Part shown: positions 27,794 to 36,738 of the stretch, piece by piece
Layout: the number at the start of each line of letters is the position of its first letter
Position numbering within the stretch: position 1 is the stretch's first letter
Source of the DNA: Leptospira mtsangambouensis
GTDB lineage: Bacteria > Spirochaetota > Leptospiria > Leptospirales > Leptospiraceae
Length of the DNA stretch: 64,000 bases
Reading direction: 5' to 3'
Assembly: GCF_004770475.1 (NCBI RefSeq)
Contig: NZ_RQHK01000015.1
Coordinates: 124,001-188,000, forward strand
Translations under genes and position numbers: made by a program
Notes under the pieces: generated by a model
What the model was told of the DNA's origin: nothing
Seen by the model: the letters and a program-made list of their open reading frames with translations, nothing else
Database searches by the model: none

Positions 27794-28156
27794 AGGTTCA
27801 TAAGGAAAAAATAGACTTATTTTCCTTTTTCGCAAAGTCACCGAAGATCTAAGGGATAACAAAATTTCCTAGGTCTTCATTTTTTTTATTAAAAAGTAAC
27901 AGTGATCAGTTGGGTGCTTCCGACTGATTTTATAAAAATCGCAAAAACTCTCTACCAAATGGGAGATCTCAGCCTAATGCGACAAAGTAAATTGTTGAAT
28001 CAAGGTAAAACCAGAATTTAAAAAACTCAATCTTAGTAAAACTACCAAAAATGAAACTATGGAAATTAATTTCCATCCGAATCGAAAATTCAGATTTCAA
28101 ACCTAGGAAACGGTAAACTATTTACAAAATATAGAAAACACCTAAGATCGATCCTT
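27794..28156. other. Intergenic region with two stem-loops before the chemoreceptor
   Basis: 363 bases without a gene. It contains the terminator of the FecR gene (listed separately) and a second hairpin at 27905-27928: ATCAGTTGG / CCGACTGAT with one G-U pair, a six-base loop and only a short T run. That second structure may be part of a leader or small RNA. The rest is A/T rich with no other recognisable element. Confidence 0.5.
27843..27887 (+). terminator. Rho-independent terminator after the FecR gene
   Basis: GAAGATCTA (27843-27851) pairs with TAGGTCTTC (27870-27878), one G-U pair, followed after one base by TTTTTTTT. The loop is 18 bases. It lies 50 bases past the stop codon. Confidence 0.7.
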
Positions 28157-30229
28157 ATGAGTATACGCCAAAGGGTTTCTCTTTCCATCGCCGGAATTTT
28201 ATTTATTGGATTTGTTGTGTTAACCACATTTCAAATCTATCGCACAGCCACTGACCTAAATGCCGAAATTAAGGAAAATTCAAAAGTCACTTCTGAAAAA
28301 TGGTCTTTTGAAATCCAAGAACATCTCAATGCCATGATGGGGGTGATTCGGGGATTCCGATTTGCTTTGTTTTATACCTCACCTCCTCGAGAATCTATGA
28401 TCAGTAGTATGAGAGAGATCCTTGAACGTAACGATGATATTTTTGCTATTTGGCTTTGTTATGAACCGAATGCCTATGAAGGACGAGATGTTGCTTTTGC
28501 AGGAAAACCTGGCCATGATAAAACGGGGAGATTTATCCCCTATATCCATCATACACCGGATGGAAAAATCAGTTTGGAGCCATTGGTGGATTACGATAAT
28601 CCGAATGGAGCAGGTGATTATTACCTTCAAGTTAAAAAATCAAATAAGGCAAAAGTATTTGGACCTTACGAATATTTGGCGGGTGGAAAAAAAATTCAAA
28701 TGATTTCACTTGTTGTACCAATTTACCCAAAGGGTAAATTTTTAGGAGCTGCGGGTATTGACTTAGATATTGCAACACTCCAGGAAAAAATTGGAGAGAC
28801 TAGACCTTTTCGGGGACAAGGAAGAATAGCATTTTTGTCATCTAATGGAACTTATGTGATGTATGGTCAAGACCAGACCAAATTAGGAAAAAAAATAGAA
28901 AATCCGGATCATCTTAAATATTATTTAGAGAATCTTAAATTGGGGAAAAGTTTTACAATCCAACATGATGGATATACAGATTATTTTTCACCTTTTCATA
29001 TTGGAAAAGATCCGCAATTTTGGGCTTTACAAGTAAGTATCCCTGATTCGATTTTTAGCGATCAAATTACAAAAGTGATTCTTAGTTCCACTTTGATCTC
29101 CATTGCTATTTTAGTAGTGGTTTTGTTTTTTCTTAACTTTGTATTTAAAAAACAAATCAGCAATCGTTTGGAAAGGGCGATGGAATTTTCATCTCAAATT
29201 GCAAATGGAAACTTGGCGATCAATGCAGAAGAAATTAATCAGGATGAAATTGGTAGTTTACTACATTCAATGAATCGAATGAAGAATAGTTTGGTTTCTA
29301 TCATTGCCGACATAAAATCCACTGTTGAAAAACTAGGCAGTCAATCGAACAAGATGGCGTCCACTTCACAAAACCTTTCTGACACATCACAAGCCCAAGC
29401 TTCTGCCGCTGAAGAATCCTCCGCTGCTGTTGAAGAATTATCTGCTTCAGCTGATAATGTTGGTAAGTCGATGGAGGATGCTGTTGTCAAAATGAAAGAG
29501 ATCGATAAATCAGTGTTAACTCTCAGAGAAGAAGTCCAGAATATTAATAAGGAAATGGAGTATCTCGCTAAGTTTGCATCTGAATCGAGAGAACATGCAG
29601 TAGTGGGTGAAACTGCAATGAATGAATCCACAAAAGCTATGGAAGACATCGGAGAAAAAGCCGAACGAATTAGTGAAGTATTGGATATCATAACGGAAAT
29701 TTCTGAAAAAACCAATTTATTGGCCTTAAATGCAGCAATTGAAGCAGCAAGAGCTGGCGATGCAGGAAGAGGGTTTGCCGTAGTTGCAGAAGAGATTGGG
29801 AAACTTGCATTACAAACTGGTGCTTCGGTAAAAGAAATTGGTGATCTAGTTATCTCTACAAACTCAGCTGTCGAAAATGGAAACAGAAAGGTGACTGAGG
29901 CGGCCCAAGTATTAAATTTACTGAATAGCCGAGTGAAAGAATTTGAAACATCCGCAACGAGGGTTCTGGAATCAGTTCTATTACAAGAAAATAATGCGAA
30001 AGACATCGCTCAAAATTCAAATCTACTCACCAACTTAAACTTACAAATTGAAGATGCAGTATTTGAACAAAAAAGAGCAACGGAAGAGATATCCAAAACA
30101 ATTATAAGTATCTCGAATGGAACCCAAGATGTAGCCACTGGATCTGACCAGTTAACGATTGTTGCTGCAGAAATTGCTTCTCAAGCTTCCTACCTTTCCA
30201 CTCAGGTAGAAAGGTTTAAGCTAAAGTAA
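28157..30229 (+). CDS. Methyl-accepting chemotaxis protein
   Basis: 690 aa. TM1 (~8-30), a dCache-type periplasmic sensor (~35-300; [18 protein letters not shown] and [13 protein letters not shown] segments typical of dCache_1), TM2 (~308-332), HAMP (~333-390) and an MCP signalling domain (~420-690) with the conserved hairpin tip [30 protein letters not shown] split as expected. dCache domains commonly bind amino acids or similar small ligands. No che genes are adjacent. The signalling helix is rich in Ala/Ser ([18 protein letters not shown]), usual for spirochaete MCPs. Confidence 0.95.
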   Translation: MSIRQRVSLSIAGILFIGFVVLTTFQIYRTATDLNAEIKENSKVTSEKWSFEIQEHLNAMMGVIRGFRFALFYTSPPRESMISSMREILERNDDIFAIWLCYEPNAYEGRDVAFAGKPGHDKTGRFIPYIHHTPDGKISLEPLVDYDNPNGAGDYYLQVKKSNKAKVFGPYEYLAGGKKIQMISLVVPIYPKGKFLGAAGIDLDIATLQEKIGETRPFRGQGRIAFLSSNGTYVMYGQDQTKLGKKIENPDHLKYYLENLKLGKSFTIQHDGYTDYFSPFHIGKDPQFWALQVSIPDSIFSDQITKVILSSTLISIAILVVVLFFLNFVFKKQISNRLERAMEFSSQIANGNLAINAEEINQDEIGSLLHSMNRMKNSLVSIIADIKSTVEKLGSQSNKMASTSQNLSDTSQAQASAAEESSAAVEELSASADNVGKSMEDAVVKMKEIDKSVLTLREEVQNINKEMEYLAKFASESREHAVVGETAMNESTKAMEDIGEKAERISEVLDIITEISEKTNLLALNAAIEAARAGDAGRGFAVVAEEIGKLALQTGASVKEIGDLVISTNSAVENGNRKVTEAAQVLNLLNSRVKEFETSATRVLESVLLQENNAKDIAQNSNLLTNLNLQIEDAVFEQKRATEEISKTIISISNGTQDVATGSDQLTIVAAEIASQASYLSTQVERFKLK

Positions 30230-30270
30230 TTTTATTAGTTTTAGTTCTTTCAAACAACTCAAATGAGCCT

Positions 30271-30305
30271 AGTATTTGCGGTTCCTCTTTTAAATCGCAA
30301 ATACT
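30271..30305. repeat. Inverted repeat between convergent MCP and porin genes
   Basis: AGTATTTGCG (30271-30280) and CGCAAATACT (30296-30305), ten perfect pairs with a 15-base loop that contains the stop of the porin gene. No T run follows on either strand, so it may be a weak bidirectional terminator or an mRNA end-protecting stem. Confidence 0.5.
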
Positions 30306-32104
30306 GTTTGGAATGTAGCCATTGTAGCTGTAGGACTCAGATCATATCGATGTAGTGGATCAGTTTCCAATGGGTTATTCTTTTGGTTGCGGATTGCATC
30401 GCCAGCCTTTATCACAGTTGCTCCAAACCAAAATGATACATTTTCGAATGGAGTGATGATATAGATAAAGTTTAATTCAGTTGCGACAAGGTTTCCTAAC
30501 TTGGGTTTTGTTGGATTGTATGCTTCTGCATTATAATAATCTTCTGTTGATGCTGTCTCTCCTGTTGCCTTACTTCCTGCAACATAATTATTGTTATCAT
30601 AATAACCATCTTGTAATTTCACTTTATAATACCAATGTGGGTTGATGATAAAAGTTCCATAATTTGAGGATTCGTATTTTAGATGTAAGGAGTAGTCTTT
30701 AATATTTTGCCAAAAGACAAGACCAGAGTTCCCATTCCCTGCAAACGGTAAGGAACCTCCCGCCATTCGTCTTGTTGCAAATAGGGGATTATAGGTGGCA
30801 ACGCTAGAATCATTTCGGTTTGGATCACCTGATGCTTGCACGTATTGAACTCCTATTCGAAATTCTTTTACTGGAGTATAACCAAGTTGAACTGCAACGA
30901 TATTTGCTTTGTAACGAACTGCTTCTGAAAGAGGAGGTGGTTCTCCGGTTTTCTGATTTGTTGAGTAAAGCCCATTTTGATTTAACCAATCTGGAGTTAC
31001 TCTTTCTCCATTAAAACCAGTCTGCCAAGCTGCTTCCACCATCCAGTCTATTCCGGTCGTGTCAGGAAGGGCGTTATTTTTAGTTCGATTGGTTAGTCGA
31101 AAACCTGAGGTATTCAGTTGATCGTCACCACGGTAATTTCTTGTTTCTGAAAGGGCTGGAGGAGTAGATGCTTTTCTTTGTTGTTTAAATAAACTGTAAT
31201 TATACAAGTCAATTCCAAGCCAATCGGCTACTTTCCAGTTATAATGAGCTCCACCATAATAGGAATCTCCTACACCACCTAACTTTGTTGAATTGTTTGA
31301 TACAATGCTGTTTGAATTATTTTCTGCTCCGATGACTGACCCAAAAACGTCCAATGTATGATTGCTGATTTTGCCAGTAAACCTGAGAGCATCAAATGAG
31401 TTACCATTTAAGCTATCATTTCTGGAACCAAGGATCCTACCATCTCCGAATTCTAAAATTTGCCTACCGGTCCTTAATCTAAATGCCTGATTCGTTGTTT
31501 TTAAATCTAAAAAAGCTTCGCGGATCCCTGTGAAATTATTAATGGCAACTTCTCTTTGTTTGGTTGTGTCTACTGTTGTTCCTGCATTTGCAATGGCTGC
31601 ATATTTCTGTTCCGCATTTCCGCTTGAGACTACCTCGCCTCCCCAAAGGCGTACATCTTGTAATGTAATTTTGAATAGTACATTCTCGTTGATATCTCCT
31701 AGGATAAAAAATTGTGTTTGAGTCAACGCATTGTTTCTGTTATCCGGTGTAGATTTATCAAAATCTGTATTATTCAAGGAATCCACTTTCGGTCGAATTC
31801 CAAACCCAACCCGAAACTTATCAGCAAACCAAAGGCTTTTATTTTCTTGGATTGCCTTTCTTTGTTTGCTCGTGACTTGCAGACTTCTCAAATATTCGCC
31901 AGATAGATTACCGATCTGTGGGCTTTGGTAACCTTCCTTTTTTTCTTCTTTTGGTAGCTGGGGTAAAGGTTCGGAAACTGTCTCTACTTTGGGAGTTGTG
32001 TTTGGCTCAGCTTGGGCATAAATACCACTGACTGGGAATCCTACCAGAATGAAGGAAACCGAAAGGATAAGAAAGGGAGTTAATTTTGATATTCGCTTAC
32101 TCAT
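30290..32104 (-). CDS. Alginate-export-family outer-membrane beta-barrel protein
   Basis: 604 aa. Signal peptide ~1-31 ending SGIYAQ, then a linker rich in Pro/Glu and a predicted barrel of alternating amphipathic strands rich in Asn, Tyr and Gly. Motifs of the alginate_exp family are visible: FFILGDINENVLFKITLQDVRLWG, FRLRTGRQILEFGDGRILG and NSFDALRFTGK. The last residue pattern TFQTVFAI ends in a hydrophobic residue rather than the classical aromatic. Family members include AlgE-like porins; in organisms without alginate genes, as here, the substrate is unknown and the name is only structural. It is monocistronic and faces the MCP gene. Confidence 0.8.
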   Translation of the reverse strand: MSKRISKLTPFLILSVSFILVGFPVSGIYAQAEPNTTPKVETVSEPLPQLPKEEKKEGYQSPQIGNLSGEYLRSLQVTSKQRKAIQENKSLWFADKFRVGFGIRPKVDSLNNTDFDKSTPDNRNNALTQTQFFILGDINENVLFKITLQDVRLWGGEVVSSGNAEQKYAAIANAGTTVDTTKQREVAINNFTGIREAFLDLKTTNQAFRLRTGRQILEFGDGRILGSRNDSLNGNSFDALRFTGKISNHTLDVFGSVIGAENNSNSIVSNNSTKLGGVGDSYYGGAHYNWKVADWLGIDLYNYSLFKQQRKASTPPALSETRNYRGDDQLNTSGFRLTNRTKNNALPDTTGIDWMVEAAWQTGFNGERVTPDWLNQNGLYSTNQKTGEPPPLSEAVRYKANIVAVQLGYTPVKEFRIGVQYVQASGDPNRNDSSVATYNPLFATRRMAGGSLPFAGNGNSGLVFWQNIKDYSLHLKYESSNYGTFIINPHWYYKVKLQDGYYDNNNYVAGSKATGETASTEDYYNAEAYNPTKPKLGNLVATELNFIYIITPFENVSFWFGATVIKAGDAIRNQKNNPLETDPLHRYDLSPTATMATFQTVFAI

Positions 32105-32379
32105 AGGTGAAGTCAGTAATTGTCCAAGGTTTCAGTATTGCAAACAAAAAATCAATATAACGGACAAAAAATCTGTAAAACTAGAAGTTTCGCTCTATTT
32201 CATATCAAATTTTTTCATTTCAAGTGCTAATTACTAGTAAAAGGCCATATTCGATTCTTTTGGGAAAATCAATCGCTTGGTTTTTCTTTCTTTTGTTCAG
32301 TTGCGATTTGTTTTTCGTTTTGAATGGGGAGAGGTGCGACGACGGGAAAAGGTTAGCTGGGTGAAAGCGAAAGTTGGTG

Positions 32380-32434
32380 AAAAAGGTAAGTCGCTAAATA
32401 AGGAAAGTGACTTACCTTTTTCGTGCGACTTACC
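32380..32434. repeat. Alternative inverted repeats of the GTAAGT/ACTTAC type
   Basis: AAAAAGGTAAGTC (32380-32392) pairs perfectly with GACTTACCTTTTT (32409-32421). The extended left arm GGTAAGTCGC (32385-32394) also pairs perfectly with GCGACTTACC (32425-32434). So one left arm has two alternative partners. The T-rich right arm could give a terminator on the plus strand, but no plus-strand gene ends here. Confidence 0.65.
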
Positions 32435-32436
32435 AA

Positions 32437-32468
32437 AGTGAGCCAGTTTCGAAGGAAACTTGCTCACT
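32437..32468. repeat. Long hairpin beyond the CoA-lyase gene
   Basis: AGTGAGC, one unpaired base, AGTTTC, loop GAAG, GAAACT, one unpaired base, GCTCACT: 13 pairs with a single internal mismatch. It starts 24 bases past the stop of the minus-strand CoA-lyase gene. No T run follows on the minus strand, so it may stabilise the 3' end rather than terminate. Confidence 0.6.
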
Positions 32469-32491
32469 AAGTTCAATGGTTAAAAATATTC

Positions 32492-33484
32492 TTAGTTTGA
32501 AAAGAATCGTTTTTCGACTTCATCTGGAAGTTTTTGTCCTGTGAGTTTTGCTCTTTGGACAAGTTCCCAGAAATATCGGTATGTAGCTCGGTCATGTAAG
32601 TCACCATCATGTTGGATTGGACCCCATTCTGCATCTTGAGCTTTGATTAGAATGTCACAAGCTGTTTGTGTTTCTGCAAAGTTAGGAGCCATTGCATCCA
32701 AAATAGATTGGATTTGCGCAGGATAAATGGACCACATACGTAAAAAACCGAATTCATCATGCGCACGTTTTGCATCCGCATACGTTTGGTAAATATTTTT
32801 TAGATCCAAAGTTACGTTATGAGCAGGAATCACCCCATTCATAAGTGCCGCTGCTACCAAGTTTGCTTTTCCACGGCGAAGGAGTTCGTGGTCAAATTGA
32901 CCAGGAGATTTCATACAAGATGCTGGAATCGCACCATGGTGTCCGGAAATAAAGTCCATTAAACCAAAATCTAAAACTTGTAACCAAGGAAGTGCTGCAA
33001 TTTCGAATACATCGTTTAATGCACCGTGAGTTTCAATGAGTACGTGAATTGGAATTTCTCTTTTGATTCCTGCTTTTTTGCACGCCTCTTGAATGTAAGT
33101 GATTTGCTCTTTCACCTGACTTGCTTTTGTAGGCTTAGGGATTGTGATGTAAGCAATTACATTTCCTGCTCCAGGTACAAGGATATCAACATCGCCTCGC
33201 CAATGTTCGTTTGTATAATCATGGATACGAACTCCACTCATTTTATGTTTGTTGAGTTCAGAGTTTTGGATACGAACAATCATCTCTGCGTGTTCTTTTT
33301 CTTTTCCAGTTTGGGCACCGTCTTCGCAGTCCATCGTGATGTCGAAAAGTCCACCGAGTTTATTTTGCAACTCAAGGGCTTTAGTGATGAGTTTTTCAGA
33401 TCCAGCGAAGTGTTCACAAGCAGGGATGATAGGGAAAGGTTTTTCTCCTGCAAAGAGTGCTGATTGCGGGTGAGTCAGTGCCAT
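32492..33484 (-). CDS. HpcH/HpaI aldolase / CitE-like CoA-ester lyase family protein
   Basis: 330 aa TIM-barrel lyase. Seen: LFDITMDCEDGA (metal-binding Glu/Asp region), GVRIHDYTNEHWRGDVDIL, an IHVLIETHGALNDVFEIA strand with the conserved Glu, and LDFGLMDFISGHHGAIP. These fit citrate lyase beta/malyl-CoA lyase-like enzymes, which cleave or form beta-hydroxyacyl-CoA or acid esters using Mg2+. The protein lacks neighbours from citrate lyase or the ethylmalonyl-CoA pathway, so its true substrate is open. The 3' side carries strong inverted repeats and the 5' side a GC-rich island. Confidence 0.85.
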   Translation of the reverse strand: MALTHPQSALFAGEKPFPIIPACEHFAGSEKLITKALELQNKLGGLFDITMDCEDGAQTGKEKEHAEMIVRIQNSELNKHKMSGVRIHDYTNEHWRGDVDILVPGAGNVIAYITIPKPTKASQVKEQITYIQEACKKAGIKREIPIHVLIETHGALNDVFEIAALPWLQVLDFGLMDFISGHHGAIPASCMKSPGQFDHELLRRGKANLVAAALMNGVIPAHNVTLDLKNIYQTYADAKRAHDEFGFLRMWSIYPAQIQSILDAMAPNFAETQTACDILIKAQDAEWGPIQHDGDLHDRATYRYFWELVQRAKLTGQKLPDEVEKRFFSN

Positions 33485-33585
33485 TTAGTATACCTTTTTC
33501 GGATTTTTTTACCAAGTTTTGTGAATTTTGCCTGTCGTCCAGGAATTAATGCCAAAATCTGAATGGAACCAATCCTAGAAAGAAA

Positions 33586-33600
33586 CTCACTTACCTTTTC
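33586..33600 (+). repeat. ACTTACCTTTT-type repeat copy
   Basis: CTCACTTACCTTTTC resembles the arms at 32407-32421 and 50649-50665. It lies about 100 bases upstream of the CoA-lyase start, so copies of the motif flank that gene on both sides. Confidence 0.4.
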
Positions 33601-33636
33601 GAGAACCTTTCCAAATCTAGGGACTTTCTTTTGTTT

Positions 33637-33730
33637 GGGGCGACCCCCTTCGTCCCTCGGGTCCGGGCCAGTCCGGGCTTCGCCTTCGGCTCCGGTCGAA
33701 AATTCGACTTCCCCTTCCTGTCCCTTTCGC
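33637..33730. repeat. GC-rich intergenic island
   Basis: About 94 bases far richer in G+C than the surroundings, with a direct repeat GTCCGGGC at 33661 and 33671, and a palindrome GTCGAA-AA-TTCGAC at 33695-33708. It directly precedes the globin gene. It may be a dispersed element; the composition contrast is what is seen, the dispersed nature is inferred. Confidence 0.5.
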
Positions 33731-33746
33731 GAAACTGACTATCAAT

Positions 33747-34178
33747 TTGGATCCTGATTATATTTATACACCGCCAGGTGGTCCTCCCCCTCCAAACCCC
33801 AATGTAAAATTTCTTTTTGAAAAATGGGGAGAATCTGCCATTCGCCAACTTGTCTCCGATTTTTATGACCTAGTAGCTCATTCTGAAATTAAATGGATGT
33901 TTCAGGGGGACTGGGATTTGGCCAAAGAGAAACAAGCGGATTTTATGATCCAAGTGTTAGGTGGTCCAAGTTATTATATCGAAAAATGGGGACCTGCTAG
34001 GATGCGGATGCGCCATTTTGTTTTTCCTATTTCTGAAAAGGAGAGGGAAGTTTGGTTTCGTTGTTATGACGAAGCCTTACAGAAGTTTGATTTTGAACAT
34101 GATGACAAAATTGATTTTTTATACTTTTTAGACGGTTTTAGCGCATGGATGGTAAATCGGAAAGATTCTAATCCGTAA
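33747..34178 (+). CDS. Group II truncated haemoglobin
   Basis: 143 aa. Globin core of the trHbO type: LVSDFYDLV (helix B/C), FMIQVLGGPSYYIEKWGPARMRMRH with the proximal His of helix F, and the group-II Trp (G8) in EREVWFRCYDEAL. Role: O2/NO binding, NO detoxification or redox protection in the cytosol. The start is unusual: the only usable codon before the core is a TTG at 33747, with no clear ribosome-binding site, and the N-terminus is proline-rich (YTPPGGPPPPNPN). The gene follows a GC-rich repeat island. The encoded globin itself looks intact. Confidence 0.85.
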   Translation: MDPDYIYTPPGGPPPPNPNVKFLFEKWGESAIRQLVSDFYDLVAHSEIKWMFQGDWDLAKEKQADFMIQVLGGPSYYIEKWGPARMRMRHFVFPISEKEREVWFRCYDEALQKFDFEHDDKIDFLYFLDGFSAWMVNRKDSNP

Positions 34179-34315
34179 ATGTCTCCTTTAGCGAGTGTTA
34201 AAAGGTTTTTCTTTTCCGATTTGATTTATCCTAGAAATTCGGAAGTCAAATTAGTTCTTGTATAAATTGAAGTTAACTCAATTGTTTGTTGCATACTTCC
34301 AAATAGTGAGACCTT

Positions 34316-35044
34316 ATGTTTTTAAAATTCGTCACTTCGGTTTTGTTCCTCACCTTGTTTTCCTGCGCAAGTAGGGGGATTCCATTAGAAACTCGTTTAC
34401 ATACAAAATCGAATATTTCACTTCAGTGTCAGGCGGTAGAATCTGAAATCAGAACCTTCAGAGTTTTATTTCTGCTCCCGGTTTATCATTCTCAAAGTTA
34501 TGAAGCAACAAGTAACGGTTATGTGATCGAAACAAAATCTTATGCAAAACCTTGGGACATCATCATCACAACTTTGGGTTTTCTTTTTTCAGTAAATTCC
34601 TCAACGGATTATATTCGTTCCTGTCCTTGGGAACAAGTGGAAAAATCGATGAAAGGGAATGGTGACGGCGAGAATAACTTTGAAAAATCGAAACTTGCTT
34701 TTTGGAAACCAGTGGGAAGTTCAGAACCAATCGAATCTATTTTTTTTGAGCCGGACGACCATAGATTAAACGAAGAATCTATCAATAAATTGGTTGTTTT
34801 AGGACAAAAGATACTAAAACCCGAAGAAAAAGTGCAGGTGATTCTATATGGGAAAGTCAACACTGTGGGTGATGTAGGATTCCAAATTCGACTTCTTAAA
34901 CGTCGTTACGATGAAATTAAATCAACGCTTTCTAAAGAATCGTCGATTGATACCAATTCAATCATCCCAATTATTGGTGAAAAAGAAAATACTGCAGATT
35001 CAAAATCTAATTCTACAATACAAATATATTTATTAAAGAATTAA
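34316..35044 (+). CDS. Lipoprotein with OmpA-like C-terminal domain
   Basis: 242 aa. Signal peptide ending TLFSC (Cys17), then ~110 residues without a recognised family, with a hydrophobic stretch DIIITTLGFLFSV. The C-terminal part (~140-240) looks like a degenerate OmpA/peptidoglycan-binding fold: IFFEPDDHRLNEESINKLVVLG followed by VQVILYGKVNTVGD and RLLKRRYDEIKS. The canonical D/R pair that binds diaminopimelate is not convincing (GKVNTVGD instead of GHTDxxG), so peptidoglycan binding is uncertain. It ends just before a bidirectional terminator. Confidence 0.7.
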   Translation: MFLKFVTSVLFLTLFSCASRGIPLETRLHTKSNISLQCQAVESEIRTFRVLFLLPVYHSQSYEATSNGYVIETKSYAKPWDIIITTLGFLFSVNSSTDYIRSCPWEQVEKSMKGNGDGENNFEKSKLAFWKPVGSSEPIESIFFEPDDHRLNEESINKLVVLGQKILKPEEKVQVILYGKVNTVGDVGFQIRLLKRRYDEIKSTLSKESSIDTNSIIPIIGEKENTADSKSNSTIQIYLLKN

Positions 35045-35047
35045 TCA

Positions 35048-35083
35048 AAAACCCAAGCGGAATTGAAATTTCGTTTGGGTTTT
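35048..35083. terminator. Bidirectional terminator
   Basis: AAAACCCAAGCGGAA (35048-35062) pairs with TTTCGTTTGGGTTTT (35069-35083), 15 pairs including two G-U, six-base loop, with a T run at the 3' side on both strands. It lies between the convergent OmpA-like lipoprotein and carbamoyltransferase genes. Confidence 0.9.
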
Positions 35084-35088
35084 CTTAT

Positions 35089-36021
35089 CTAATTGTGGTT
35101 TTCTAAAAGTTTTAGGATAACAGCCTTTTGTGCATCCAACCTGTTTTCTGCTTGAGTGAAAATGATTGAACGATCGCTTTCAACCATCTCTCTAGTGATT
35201 TCATAACCTGCATGGATAGGCATATCATGCATCACTTTTGCCTTTGTGTTTTTTAAGAGTTCCGAATTAACCTGATATGGCATCATTAATTGAATTCTTT
35301 CTTCTTTTTCTTTTTGAAACTTTGGGTCATTAAAATATTCCATATCCACCCAAGTGTCTGTATAAACATAATCTGCAAGAGTCACAGCTTTTTTGACATC
35401 TGTTTCCCAGGAAATAGTGCCTTTCTTTTTTGCTCTTTCTATCGATTCTTTGACAATGGAATCATCTGAAGCAATCGGTGTTACAAGTGTTAAGTGGATT
35501 TCCAGAGCGGCAGTGATTTCAATGAGAGAGTTTGCTACATTATTATGTACGCCAATATAACATAGGTTTTTCTTCTGCCAGTCGTTTGGTGAATCCATCA
35601 CTATTGTTAGTATATCTGCAAGAGATTGGCAAGGATGAAATAAATTGCAACATCCATTGATCACAGGTACAGTCGAACCAGACTTTAATACAAGAAGATC
35701 TTCGTGTTTTTTGAGTCGAGCCATAATGATGGCAACATTGCTAGAAAGATACTTTCCTTCGAAATCAATATCAGACAGTAGGAAGTTGGAAGCCATCCAA
35801 TCTAGAAAAATTGCGTGTCCACCAAGTTCAGTCATTCCTGCTTCGAAAGATACCCTGGTTCTTGTTGATGTTTTTTGGAATAACATTGCAAGAGACCGCC
35901 CGGCCATATGTCCGGAAAAATAAACGCGATTTTTCTTTACATAGACTGCAAACTCGAGGAGTTCTCGGATTTCTCCGTCGCTCCAATCTTGCCAAGATAT
36001 CAAATGTTTGACTTGGGACAT
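35089..36021 (-). CDS. Ornithine-carbamoyltransferase family protein
   Basis: 310 aa from the ATG at 36021, which has GGGGAAAG just upstream; a GTG 12 bases earlier is in frame. Carbamoyl-phosphate motif STRTR (52-56), FHPCQ (~130) and the C-terminal AENRLDAQKAV are conserved. Two substrate-side motifs are not: the HCLP loop that holds the ornithine amine reads HDMPIH, and the SMG loop reads DTWVDMEYF. The carbamoyl half of the active site is thus intact but the amino-acid half is altered, so the acceptor may be an acylated ornithine or another amine rather than ornithine. No other arginine gene is adjacent. Confidence 0.82.
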   Translation of the reverse strand: MSQVKHLISWQDWSDGEIRELLEFAVYVKKNRVYFSGHMAGRSLAMLFQKTSTRTRVSFEAGMTELGGHAIFLDWMASNFLLSDIDFEGKYLSSNVAIIMARLKKHEDLLVLKSGSTVPVINGCCNLFHPCQSLADILTIVMDSPNDWQKKNLCYIGVHNNVANSLIEITAALEIHLTLVTPIASDDSIVKESIERAKKKGTISWETDVKKAVTLADYVYTDTWVDMEYFNDPKFQKEKEERIQLMMPYQVNSELLKNTKAKVMHDMPIHAGYEITREMVESDRSIIFTQAENRLDAQKAVILKLLENHN

Positions 36022-36109
36022 AGCTTTCCCCACTAATATCGGATCAGATTGGATCCAAATCGAGAGATTCTCGTTAGAAACTAACCTAGAATCCTGATTT
36101 TTTTAACCT

Positions 36110-36457
36110 TTAAGCTGCCGATTCTGCGATTGACCTGGCTATGATAAAATTAGGTAGGATAAGTTCTTCGGAAAATTTGATCCCGAAGAGGAGTCCTTGG
36201 TCAGTTTCTTTCATCCAGGCAATTTTTCCTTTGAATGAAATACGAGATCTAGTTAAGTCACTTTCAATGATTCCAGTGACCAGGTCTCTGTCTTTGATTT
36301 GGATATCCTGGTCTACCGAACCACTCACCCCAAGTTCCGAAATATTTCCAATTTTTGCGAGTAGGAATTCCGGCCTTTCATTAATAGAAAAGAGTTTTAA
36401 GACCAAATCATCCCAGTCCAAAGATTCAATTCGATCGGTTCGTCTTGTATTTAACAT
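36110..36457 (-). CDS. PilZ-domain protein
   Basis: 115 aa, a single domain. The cyclic-di-GMP motifs are visible in altered spacing: RRTDR near the N-terminus (RxxxR) and NISELGVSG (D/N-x-S-x-x-G). The rest fits the PilZ beta-barrel (ISFKGKIAWMKET, LLFGIKF). Likely a c-di-GMP receptor. An AGGAGC ribosome-binding site lies five to six bases before the ATG. It stands alone between the carbamoyltransferase and the peroxidase. Confidence 0.8.
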   Translation of the reverse strand: MLNTRRTDRIESLDWDDLVLKLFSINERPEFLLAKIGNISELGVSGSVDQDIQIKDRDLVTGIIESDLTRSRISFKGKIAWMKETDQGLLFGIKFSEELILPNFIIARSIAESAA

Positions 36458-36738
36458 ATATAGCTCCTAAAGATCTAAAGCAACTATAAGCATAAATCGT
36501 GCCAATAGAGTCAGGGAGTTACTTTTTACAGTTTGTCACTTTGGTGCAATTTGGATGCCATTCATTTGACTAAATCTGTTTGTTTCTGACGAATTCCTTG
36601 GAGCAAGCTGCTCTGTAAATCTTCCAAACTGCTTAATCTCGATACATATTAATATTATTCCAAATTTAGACTCAATGTATAATAATTCCAACTTGCCGAT
36701 TCTGAACAAATCTCAGCATTATCCGTTAGAGGATCGAT

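Larger units (their letters stand above)
32105..32491. other. Long intergenic region with nested inverted repeats
   Basis: 387 bases without a gene, upstream of the porin and downstream of the CoA-lyase gene, both on the minus strand. It carries the GTAAGT/ACTTAC repeats and the long hairpin listed separately. The part from 32105 to 32370 shows only A/T-rich sequence with a likely porin promoter that I could not fix. Confidence 0.5.

Noticed and set aside
33026..33463. 145-residue frame opposite the CoA-lyase gene
   Set aside because: Cysteine/phenylalanine-rich antisense shadow of a clear enzyme gene with no ribosome-binding site.
33591..33848. 85-residue minus-strand frame through the GC-rich island and the globin start
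   Set aside because: Composition follows the repeat (Arg/Lys/Pro/Gly rich) and it overlaps the globin core; a repeat-driven chance frame.
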